Shown here in pieces: positions 8,401-15,789 of a stretch of 64,000 nucleotides of DNA. The notes under the pieces are model-generated. The model worked only from the letters and a program-made list of their open reading frames with translations, was not told the origin of the DNA and ran no database searches. How positions within the stretch are numbered: the first letter of the stretch is position 1; each line of letters opens with the position of its first letter. Source of the DNA: Bacteroidales bacterium (GTDB lineage Bacteria; Bacteroidota; Bacteroidia; Bacteroidales; UBA932); contig JAFQFD010000001.1 of the NCBI GenBank assembly GCA_017415715.1, positions 1 to 64,000 of the forward strand, in the 5' to 3' direction. Made by a program: the position numbers and the translations under genes.

Positions 8401-9415
8401 GAGGTATATAGAAAGCAATATGATGTATCGAGACAACAGGCATAAATTGAGATTCTGTCCGCCTATGCCTCTTGAAAAATTCAGACAAGAAGCAAAGCGT
8501 CAGATTGAGAACATCCTGATATCCATTAAAGCAAAAGGCAAAGTTGTCACACGTAATGTAAACAAAACCAAGAAGAGAGACGGTTCTGGCCAGAAAGTGC
8601 AACTGACCCCAAGAGGACAACTGCACAATGATACGGTTTATGGAAAAATCACACATAAGGGCACAACCATATATACAAAACGAGAGGCCATCTCCCCTTC
8701 TCTGAAAATTGACAAAATTATTGACGAAGGCATAAGAAGGATTCTAAAGGCCAGGCTCACAGAATACAATGGTGATGCTCAAAAAGCATTCAGCAATCTT
8801 GACCAGCATCCAATCTGGTTGAATGAGGAGAAAGGGATTGCTATAAAGAGAGTTACAATTACCGGCAAAAGTACTGTGGTTCCGCTACACAACAAACGGG
8901 ACAATTCTGGAAATTTTATGGTGGACGATAACGGCAACCCTATTCCTACAGACTATGTCAGCACTGGAAGTAACCATCACATTGCGATATTTAAAGATGC
9001 TGATGGAAATCTCCAGGAACAAGTTGTGTCATTCTTCGATGCAGTAACAAGAGTCAATCTGGGAATGCCTGTAATAGACTACGGATATAGACATCAAGAT
9101 GGATGGACATTCTTATTCACTATGAAGCAGAACGAATATTTCGTTTTCCCAAATCCTGAAACCGGATTTGACCCTAACGAAATAGATTTGATGGATCCGA
9201 ACAACTATGCTATGATAAGTCCTAATTTGTTTAGGGTGCAGAAGATGACGACTAGAGATTATTTCTTTAGACATCATTTAGAAACCACTGTAAGCAATTC
9301 AAGCGAAAACCTAAGGAATATAACTTGGATAAGAATCAGAAACGCTAATGGATTAAATGGGATTGTTAAGGTAAGAATAAACCATATCGGAGAAATTGTC
9401 AAAGTCGGAGAGTAA
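5420..9415 (+). CDS. cas9: CRISPR-associated endonuclease Cas9, type II-C
   Basis: This 1331-residue RNA-guided DNA endonuclease cuts DNA matched by crRNA and tracrRNA. RuvC-I has D8 in GLDLGTASIGWA; an Arg-rich bridge helix lies at about 71-100. RuvC-II has E690 in IRIEMARE. The HNH motif is DIEHIIP with catalytic H774 and N797. RuvC-III has H940 and D943 in HHAVDA. The C-terminal 330 residues are the WED and PAM-interacting region. All catalytic residues are present, so both nuclease centres look active. The residue before the HNH histidine is Glu instead of the more usual Asp. The gene heads a cas9-cas1-cas2 operon without csn2 or cas4, which fits II-C. Base composition is clearly AT-richer than the housekeeping genes nearby. 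Confidence 0.97.
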   Translation: MKKILGLDLGTASIGWALVNEAETKEESSSITKLGVRIIHYDTFTNGEGQEIKGSAADEFCKGKSVSPNAARTKCRSMRRTLQRYKLRRKVLIELLTREGWISENAILNEHGNHTTFETLRLRSLAATEKVTLLEFARILLNINKKRGYKSSRKAKGKEEGSIVDGLSLAKELYEEGITPGEFVYRRMLTGKYQVPDFYRSDLKGELDRIWETQHQFYPEILSKELKDSLNGKSKGQIFKICQAPFSIVGIKREFKGKELKTENYKWRSEAVHQKIGLEQLAVVLQEVCDHIKNSSGYLGGISDRSKELFFANLTVGQWQWKQIESNPHHSLKNQVFFRQDYMDEFERIWETQANHHKELTDELKKEIRDIIIFYQRPLRSQKGLVSLCEFEHWTKEVIIEGKTKQKTFGLKVCPKSSPLFQEFKIWQILNNIKVNGNYLEQEEKEALFAELNIKGKLSGTECLKILYKKRTKGLEINYKNIEGNNTQASLFEAYSKILEISGHECDLSKMSGPDALEHVRNIFEHLGYKTDYLYFDSSLDGSDFECQPSYRLWHLLYSFEGDKSISGNESLVNKIAEITGMDNDAAKILATVTFAPDYGNLSTKAMRKILPYMRAGNEYSLACEYAGYRHSAKSLTREELAEKSYKDKLDSIPKNSLRNPVVEKILNQMVNVVNEIIATYGKPDGIRIEMARELKKSAKERHEMSEAIGKASAAHESIRELLIKEFNIPNPSRNDIIRYKLYRELEKNGYKTLYSGTYIPQEKLFSKEFDIEHIIPQAKLFDDSFSNKTLEARQVNIDKSNSTALDFVTLKYGDEYAENYIATVENLCEIGSITKAKRNKLLMKESEIPQGFIERDLRETQYIAKLAKNMLEEVVKDVVSTSGAITDRLREDWQLVDVMKEINWAKYEKLGMTEITTDKDGRRIYKIKDWTKRNDHRHHAVDALAIAFTKRCYIQYLNNLNARIPKGLDDTEYIDLSEYELYDLPVEERSAVVRYIESNMMYRDNRHKLRFCPPMPLEKFRQEAKRQIENILISIKAKGKVVTRNVNKTKKRDGSGQKVQLTPRGQLHNDTVYGKITHKGTTIYTKREAISPSLKIDKIIDEGIRRILKARLTEYNGDAQKAFSNLDQHPIWLNEEKGIAIKRVTITGKSTVVPLHNKRDNSGNFMVDDNGNPIPTDYVSTGSNHHIAIFKDADGNLQEQVVSFFDAVTRVNLGMPVIDYGYRHQDGWTFLFTMKQNEYFVFPNPETGFDPNEIDLMDPNNYAMISPNLFRVQKMTTRDYFFRHHLETTVSNSSENLRNITWIRIRNANGLNGIVKVRINHIGEIVKVGE

Positions 9416-9417
9416 TC

Positions 9418-10676
<1,259 letters not shown>

Positions 10677-10716
10677 AACTCAAATCAATAGAAGTCCAAA
10701 ACATGTTCATAAACGC

Positions 10717-10745
10717 AAAAAATCCAGTCATTGACTGGATTTTTT
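10717..10745. terminator. Bidirectional terminator after cas2
   Basis: A 14-bp inverted repeat (10717-10730 with 10732-10745) has A-tract and T-tract ends (AAAAAATCCAGTCA and its complement). It forms an intrinsic terminator on both strands, ending the cas operon from one side and any transcript reading through the CRISPR repeat from the other. Confidence 0.85.
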
Positions 10746-10799
10746 AATTTCTGATAACCACTTATAAATCTTTGAATTTCAACAACTTACCCAAAGTCT

Positions 10800-10847
10800 G
10801 TTGTTATCAGTCTGTCAAAGATAAAAATTTCGAAAGCAATTCACAAC
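10800..10847 (-). CRISPR. Solitary CRISPR repeat (array without spacers)
   Basis: On the minus strand these 48 nt begin GTTGTGAATTGCTTTCG, continue with an A/T-rich middle and end CTGATAACAAC. Length and sequence resemble the 46-48-nt repeats of Bacteroidetes type II-C arrays. The first 22 nt pair with the tracrRNA anti-repeat at 5361-5382, which fixes the identity and direction. No second copy with a 30-nt spacer is found on either side: a terminator lies on one side and hicB on the other. The terminal GTTG and the internal TATCTTTG, 20 nt apart, form a promoter inside the repeat, as in other II-C arrays. Confidence 0.82.
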
Positions 10848-10855
10848 ACGACTTG

Positions 10856-11254
10856 TTAAAGAGTAACCGAGCTAAGCTCTTCGCCAATACAATGAATTGC
10901 ATCGAGAATCTTCTTTACTGTCTTTTCTCCTGGGTATGCAACACCACTTTTATACTGCCTCATTTTACTTTCATTGATTCCTACATATTGAGCAAACTTT
11001 GATGCATTAATGAAATCGAATGCTGCAAAAAAAGATGGCATATCATATCTGAATGTAATTGTATATACGTCTACATCAAAACCTTCAGCACTGGCATAAA
11101 CCGAGGATTCCGCCACACTGACTTTAAAATCTTCTTTAGCCTCCTCAACCGTAGCTCCAAAACCACCAAAGAAATTACCAGCAAAATGTTGTTCCGAACG
11201 AACCGAATACATGCCGTCTGACCCTTTTTCAATTATTGCAGTAATATGATACAT
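10856..11254 (-). CDS. hicB: HicB-family antitoxin
   Basis: This 132-residue protein has an N-terminal HicB fold (MYHITAIIEKGSDGMYSV, then a segment around ATVEEAKEDF) and a C-terminal helix-turn-helix (ASKFAQYVGINESKMRQYKSG). HicB neutralises the HicA ribonuclease and represses the hicAB promoter through its DNA-binding domain. It is the second gene of the operon, 57 nt after hicA. Its stop codon is 8 nt from the solitary CRISPR repeat, on the same strand, so the mRNA should run into the repeat. Confidence 0.9.
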   Translation of the reverse strand: MYHITAIIEKGSDGMYSVRSEQHFAGNFFGGFGATVEEAKEDFKVSVAESSVYASAEGFDVDVYTITFRYDMPSFFAAFDFINASKFAQYVGINESKMRQYKSGVAYPGEKTVKKILDAIHCIGEELSSVTL

Positions 11255-11311
11255 AATCTAATGAATTTAAACAGTATATCCACATATATGGAATTCAAGA
11301 ATGGGCAGGGA

Positions 11312-11494
11312 CTAAATCCCTGCCTGTTTCTTGATGGCTAATAATGTTCCGGTTGGAATTTCTTGACCATCATGCCTCGGAACCACAAATTTGTTACCAG
11401 TGATCGGAGAAAACCACTTTTCATGTCGTCCACCTTGGCTCAACAGGTAACATCCATGCTTCCGAAGCAGTTTCTTGAATTCTGCTGTTCTCAT
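11312..11494 (-). CDS. hicA: HicA-family toxin (mRNA interferase)
   Basis: This 60-residue protein has the double-stranded RNA-binding-like HicA fold, with catalytic H24 in GGRHEKWFSP and the conserved tail VPRHDGQEIPTGTLLAIKKQAG. HicA cleaves mRNAs when free of HicB. It is the first gene of the pair, as is usual for hicAB. Its promoter overlaps a small inverted repeat. All hallmark residues are intact, so the toxin is probably active. Confidence 0.92.
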   Translation of the reverse strand: MRTAEFKKLLRKHGCYLLSQGGRHEKWFSPITGNKFVVPRHDGQEIPTGTLLAIKKQAGI

Positions 11495-11516
11495 ATTTCA
11501 TAGAACTTTCACAACA

Positions 11517-11547
11517 CAAAGGTAACATTTTCGTTACTATTATGCAA
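11517..11547 (-). promoter_or_regulatory. hicAB promoter with an overlapping operator
   Basis: The minus strand has TTG (11545-11547), a 20-nt spacer and TACCTTTG (11517-11524). An inverted repeat, GTAAC and GTTAC six bases apart (about 11522-11537), covers the -7 element and spacer. This is a likely HicB operator for autorepression. Confidence 0.65.
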
Positions 11548-11639
11548 CGATTTCTACAATTTTATGAGATATCCAATGAAGAATTTCATCAACATACGCA
11601 AAGCAGCAACATGTGCCATACATTAGCACATTAGTACCT

Positions 11640-11647
11640 TACCTTTG
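11640..11647 (+). promoter_or_regulatory. Promoter -7 element of the small membrane protein gene
   Basis: TACCTTTG matches TAnnTTTG and lies 28 nt before the start codon of the 35-residue open frame. No clear -33 element is seen. Confidence 0.45.
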
Positions 11648-11675
11648 CATCATAAACTTAAAACAGGAGGTAAAT

Positions 11676-11783
11676 ATGTGGCTCGCAGTTATTATTTCAG
11701 TTTGTCTTGCAGTTGAAGCACTCAGCTATATTTCTGGTGGCGAATTCAAGTTAAGCAAGAATGAGAAAGGGTCGGAGGCATAG
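11676..11783 (+). CDS. Small membrane protein of 35 residues, function unknown
   Basis: The frame begins MWLAVIISVCLAVEALSYIS and ends with the polar tail GGEFKLSKNEKGSEA. That gives one hydrophobic helix (residues 2-19) and a short, mostly charged tail. Three features support translation: AGGAGG ends 5 nt before the ATG, which is striking in a lineage that rarely uses Shine-Dalgarno sites; a TACCTTTG promoter box lies upstream; and a terminator hairpin overlaps the stop codon. I do not recognise the family. It converges on the GH53 gene with a 7-nt gap. Confidence 0.6.
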   Translation: MWLAVIISVCLAVEALSYISGGEFKLSKNEKGSEA

Positions 11784-11801
11784 CCGCAGGCTACTCCGAC
11801 C
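11770..11801. terminator. Hairpin shared by two convergent genes
   Basis: GGTCGGAG (11770-11777) pairs with CTCCGACC (11794-11801), and an inner TAGCC/GGCTA stem continues it with a 3-nt bulge. The hairpin spans the stop codons of both the small membrane protein gene and the GH53 gene. Confidence 0.6.
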
Positions 11802-12900
11802 AGTTCTTGAATGCATCCATGATCACAGTCGGATGTCCGTCCTCGGTGAAAGCGCCTAGCTTATACTGTGACGGGCGGCATTCCGGTTCCCAGTAGAAGA
11901 CACCTTTGCAGATCCCGTCTGTATTTTCGATGGACTCTCGGATTACACGTGCAAGCTGACGCCTGCTCTCTTCCATTACTTCAGGCTTTGATTCATCAAC
12001 AAGGAAGCCGGTTTCGACGATCATCACGTCACATCCGAACTTCTTGCCGACGTGCTTGATGTTCTCAATGCAATCTGTGATTGTGGTCTCTGCATCATCG
12101 CGGAATCCCCCATCCATGGCCCAATATGGATATAGTGACATTCCTATCATGTCCCACTTGGCTCCGCCTGCCTTGAGGACTCCGAGATTGAAGTCATACA
12201 GATTCTTGTCAAAACCATTGTCCAGATGTACCATCACTATGGCATCCGGGAATACAGACTTGCATGCATCATATCCTGCTGCAAAGAGGCCGGCATACTG
12301 CTCAGGGTTATTAACAACGTGTCCCATAGATTCTATGATCGTGGTATTGCCGTTCTCGTCAAGCTTCGGCCAGCCGTACTCATTTGACTCGACAGTCCAG
12401 AGGAAGCCATTGCGGGTCTCATTGCCGACCTGAATCCACTTCGGTGTTATGCCGTTTTCCTTTAGATAAGCAAGCACTTCTACAGTGTGAGCAGCAAGGT
12501 CTTCCTTCATCTGCTCATATGAATGACCACTCCATGCTGCAGGAATGTTCTGCTTCTGCGGGTCTGCCCACCAGTCGCTGTAATGGAAGTCGACCATTAT
12601 GGCCATGCCAAGAGCCTTTGCGCGCTGGCATTTCACCAGAAGGTCCTCCTTGCTGCACCAGTTGCCATGTGCAGAAGGGTCCACCCACACACGATGACGG
12701 ACCGCATTGAGCCCAAGGTCCTTCATGAGAGCCGTACATTCCATTTCTTCTCCAGCAGCATTGTAGAACTTATGGCCTTTAGCCTCATACTCAGTAATCC
12801 ATCCCAAGTCTGCTCCAAGCCAGAAATCAGGTTCGGACTTACATCCGGAAATAATAGATACAAAGACTGCCACAGCAGCAATGAGAGTAAATCTTTTCAT
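11791..12900 (-). CDS. Arabinogalactan endo-beta-1,4-galactanase, GH53 lipoprotein
   Basis: This 369-residue glycoside hydrolase cleaves beta-1,4-galactan side chains of pectin. A lipoprotein signal peptide ends in SIISGC (lipid-attachment C20), placing the enzyme on a membrane surface. The TIM-barrel has the acid/base E161 in QVGNETRNG and the nucleophile E296 in MIVETGF, as in GH53. It is the last gene of the glycine cleavage operon, starting 1 nt after the transporter stop. That is an odd partner, since no susC/susD genes are nearby. Family call is very safe; exact polysaccharide target is inferred. Confidence 0.93.
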   Translation of the reverse strand: MKRFTLIAAVAVFVSIISGCKSEPDFWLGADLGWITEYEAKGHKFYNAAGEEMECTALMKDLGLNAVRHRVWVDPSAHGNWCSKEDLLVKCQRAKALGMAIMVDFHYSDWWADPQKQNIPAAWSGHSYEQMKEDLAAHTVEVLAYLKENGITPKWIQVGNETRNGFLWTVESNEYGWPKLDENGNTTIIESMGHVVNNPEQYAGLFAAGYDACKSVFPDAIVMVHLDNGFDKNLYDFNLGVLKAGGAKWDMIGMSLYPYWAMDGGFRDDAETTITDCIENIKHVGKKFGCDVMIVETGFLVDESKPEVMEESRRQLARVIRESIENTDGICKGVFYWEPECRPSQYKLGAFTEDGHPTVIMDAFKNWSE

Positions 12901-12901
12901 A

Positions 12902-14395
12902 TCAAAATCCTGGTAAATCTATAAATAAAGTAGGAAGAAGAAGCAGGAAGCCCAGCACAACAAGCAGGAGAATGAATTTCCATATCCACTTCACCCATTT
13001 TTCATAAGGTATTTTCGCCACAGAAAGTACAGCCATGAGGACTCCAGAGCATGGAGTAATCATGTTTGTGAATCCGTCACCGAACTGGAACGCCAGCACC
13101 GTCGCCTGACGGGATACCCCTATCATATCTGAGAACGGAGCCATTATCGGCATCGTCACAGCAGCCTTTGCAGAGGCTGACGGAATGAACAGGTTGATGA
13201 AAGTCTGAATGCCATACATGGATCCAAGGGCGCCGACGCGGCCCGATCCTTCAAGAGCGGACGCCATTGAGGCAAGCATCGTGTCTATGACCTGTCCATT
13301 CTTCAGGATCACAATGATTCCTGCAGCAAATCCTATTATCAACGCTGCCGAGAATATGTCCTTGGCTCCCGCGATGAATTCTTTTGCGATCTTGTCTGCC
13401 GAATACCCCGCAGAGAAGCCCGCAGCGATGGCGAGCGCCATGAACAAGGCACATATTTCTGAAAGATACCATCCATAACCCATAGCGCCGACCACAAGGA
13501 ATACTATGGTGAACATCAGAAGGTTAAGGATATACATTCTGGCCGAATTCCTCAAGGCGAAAAAAGATGCTATGGCAAAGAGGCAAGTAAGCACCCACAT
13601 CAGCCATGGGGCTTCATACGAAGCCTGTCCGAGTTTTATCGCACACCCGTCCGCATAGAATATCGAGAAGAGGACAAGTACGACGCAAATCACACCATAG
13701 CATATCCAGGCATTGATCTTGCCCGACTCTTCAGAGGCTTCAACAGTCTCTTCTGACGCAACAGTCCCCGATACCGGCTTACGGATGCGTCTGGCGTACC
13801 ACAGGACAAAGGTTATGGCGACAGCCATCAATATCACCCAGCAGAAGATGCGATATTCTATTCCTGAGAACAGCGGCAGCGATGCCATGTCCTGAGCGAT
13901 ACCTATCGTGAAAGGATTCAGCATGGCGCCGGCAAAGCCGACATGCGCGGCGACATACACCATGCATACACCCACGAAATCATCATATCCAAGAGACCTG
14001 GCAAGCGGAATCACAACTGCAACGAAAGCAATCGTCTCTTCGCTCATTCCGAATACGGCTCCGAAGAGGCCGAACAGTAGCATAACGAGAGTGATCACAA
14101 TGTTCCCTACTCCCAGCTTGCGGACAAGTCCGAACCGTTCAAGACTCCGGACCTTGGAAATGAACTTCATGATCCCTTCATCAACAGCCTTAGTACTGTT
14201 TACAACCCAGAATGCTCCTCCGATGATCAGCACAAAGGCAATGATGCCGGCCTGCTGGCTGAATCCCTCATACAACGCGGAAAACACCTGCCAGGTCTGC
14301 GGCTCGCCACCCGGCACAAGCCAGGTAGCGACAGCGCATACCAGCAGAACCGCGAATATGATCACATATGTATTCGGAACTCTGATCTTACCCAT
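12902..14395 (-). CDS. YfcC/DcuC-family membrane transporter
   Basis: This protein of about 497 residues has roughly 12 hydrophobic segments. It begins MGKIRVPNTYVIIFAVLLV and then WLVPGG, the hallmark opening of the YfcC family (C4-dicarboxylate and arginine/ornithine-like carriers). The ATG at 14395 is preferred over a GTG four codons upstream. It overlaps the lpd 3' end by 8 nt, so translation is probably coupled. Being inside the glycine cleavage operon suggests transport of an amino acid or related product, but the substrate cannot be read from the sequence. Confidence 0.8.
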   Translation of the reverse strand: MGKIRVPNTYVIIFAVLLVCAVATWLVPGGEPQTWQVFSALYEGFSQQAGIIAFVLIIGGAFWVVNSTKAVDEGIMKFISKVRSLERFGLVRKLGVGNIVITLVMLLFGLFGAVFGMSEETIAFVAVVIPLARSLGYDDFVGVCMVYVAAHVGFAGAMLNPFTIGIAQDMASLPLFSGIEYRIFCWVILMAVAITFVLWYARRIRKPVSGTVASEETVEASEESGKINAWICYGVICVVLVLFSIFYADGCAIKLGQASYEAPWLMWVLTCLFAIASFFALRNSARMYILNLLMFTIVFLVVGAMGYGWYLSEICALFMALAIAAGFSAGYSADKIAKEFIAGAKDIFSAALIIGFAAGIIVILKNGQVIDTMLASMASALEGSGRVGALGSMYGIQTFINLFIPSASAKAAVTMPIMAPFSDMIGVSRQATVLAFQFGDGFTNMITPCSGVLMAVLSVAKIPYEKWVKWIWKFILLLVVLGFLLLLPTLFIDLPGF

Positions 14396-15788
14396 TATGT
14401 GCCGCACTCTGAAGCACTTCCGTCAATGTCGGATGTGTGTGAATAATATCCTTGAACTGTTCTATAGTTGCTTTGCGTGAAATCAGCGCGCACGCTTCCT
14501 GAACTATGTCTGAAGCATGCGGACCGAAAAGATGACATCCAAGGATTTCACCTGTTTCTGCGTCAACTACCAATTTGCAGAAGCCGTCAGTCTGAGCCAT
14601 GGTCACTGCCTTTCCGTTCGCACGGAAGAAGGATTTCAGGCATTTGACAGATCTTCCCGCCTCCTTGCATTCGTCTTCGGTCATGCCGACGGAAGCAGCC
14701 TCGGGAGTCGTAAATACGGCTGCAGGCATCACAGAAAGGTCGATATTGTTCTCAATGCCCATTATATGGTCAAGAGCGACGATTCCCTGGAAAGTTGCAG
14801 CATGAGCAAGCATCATCTTGCCGTTGATGTCGCCGATCGCATAGATATGCGGAACATTGGTCTGCATGGTCCTGTCATCGACAACAATCCCTCTTGGCGT
14901 GAATTCAATGCCTGCATCAGCGAGATTCAGCGAGTCAACATTTGCTTTCCTTCCTACAGCCATCAGGACCCTGTCAGCCTCGACGGTTTCTTCCTTGCCT
15001 TTGCGGGTATAGGACACCTTGTATACTGAGGAGTCATCAATAGTTATACCTGTCACCTGGGCCTGGGTATTGATCTCTATTCCACGTTTCCCAAGACTCT
15101 GCTTCAGCCTTTTCGAAAGGTCTGAATCGAAACGAGGAAGGATGTCCTTGAAGTATTCAAGCACTGTCACCTCGCTGCCGAAGCTGCGGAAGACCGAAGC
15201 GAACTCAAGACCGATGACTCCGCCGCCGATAACACAGAGTCTTGAAGGAACTTCTTCAAGGTCAAGTATTTCCCTGGAAGTGAGAATGCCTGGAAGGGCT
15301 GCTCCGGATATCGGCAGGGAAGCAGACACAGAACCTGTCGCTATGATTATGTAATCGGCGCTGTATTCAAGGGATTTCTCGACTCTGCCTTCGGCCTCGC
15401 TCGAAATGACAGAAGAATCGCTCGGAATGACAGAGACGGTATGCTGGTCTTTGAACGATGCCTTGCCGCGGACCAAGGTGATCAGCTTGTGACCAAGCAG
15501 GCCCTCGACTCCGCCACGCAGCTGCTCCACGACAGCATTCTTGCGTGCCGCGACAGCCTTGAAGTCAAAGTCATATGACAATCCAGTCACACCGAAAGCC
15601 TCTGCATCGCGCAGTTCGTCCAGCACTTCAGCATTCCTGCAGAAAGACTTTGTCGGAATGCAGCCTTCATTGAGACATGTTCCTCCGACATGTCCGGCCT
15701 CGACAAGGACAACTTCCACTCCCCTTTTTGCAGCAAGGAGGGCGGTTTCATAACCGCCCGGCCCTGCACCTATGATGATGATCTTCAT
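14388..15788 (-). CDS. lpdA: Dihydrolipoamide dehydrogenase (L protein)
   Basis: This 466-residue flavoprotein reoxidises the lipoyl arm of GcvH with NAD+. The FAD-binding motif GAGPGG is at 7-12, the redox disulfide is C38/C43 in GGTCLNEGCIPTK, and the catalytic His-Glu region near the C terminus reads HTHPTLTE. The start at 15788 is chosen because the FAD motif begins there; an in-frame extension runs 18 codons upstream into gcvPB. Residues about 119-140 (SVIPSDSSVISSEAEGRVEK) are not part of the family pattern and are encoded by a palindromic repeat inserted in frame. The gene begins 1 nt after gcvPB. Confidence 0.94.
   Translation of the reverse strand: MKIIIIGAGPGGYETALLAAKRGVEVVLVEAGHVGGTCLNEGCIPTKSFCRNAEVLDELRDAEAFGVTGLSYDFDFKAVAARKNAVVEQLRGGVEGLLGHKLITLVRGKASFKDQHTVSVIPSDSSVISSEAEGRVEKSLEYSADYIIIATGSVSASLPISGAALPGILTSREILDLEEVPSRLCVIGGGVIGLEFASVFRSFGSEVTVLEYFKDILPRFDSDLSKRLKQSLGKRGIEINTQAQVTGITIDDSSVYKVSYTRKGKEETVEADRVLMAVGRKANVDSLNLADAGIEFTPRGIVVDDRTMQTNVPHIYAIGDINGKMMLAHAATFQGIVALDHIMGIENNIDLSVMPAAVFTTPEAASVGMTEDECKEAGRSVKCLKSFFRANGKAVTMAQTDGFCKLVVDAETGEILGCHLFGPHASDIVQEACALISRKATIEQFKDIIHTHPTLTEVLQSAAHNG
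15371..15432 (-). repeat. REP-like palindromic element inside lpdA
   Basis: On the minus strand two near-identical 17-nt units (TCTGTCATTCCGAGCGA and TCTGTCATTTCGAGCGA) stand 21 nt apart. They are followed by a mirrored half ending in GTCGAGAAATCC. The outer parts pair imperfectly (ATTTCTCGA against TCGAAAT), giving a mobile-palindrome look. The element is read through in frame and adds about 20 residues to Lpd. A related copy lies between V-ATPase genes at 37194-37221. Confidence 0.7.
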
Positions 15789-15789
15789 A

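Noticed and set aside
7946-8656. A 236-codon open frame on the minus strand within cas9
   Set aside because: It lies fully inside the well-conserved RuvC-III and WED parts of cas9 and has no motif, promoter or start signal of its own.
10751-10786. Possible degenerate second CRISPR repeat next to the solitary one
   Set aside because: It begins GTTGTTGAAATTC on the minus strand and ends GGTTATCAG, but the middle does not align and the distance to the real repeat is only 13 nt, not a 30-nt spacer.
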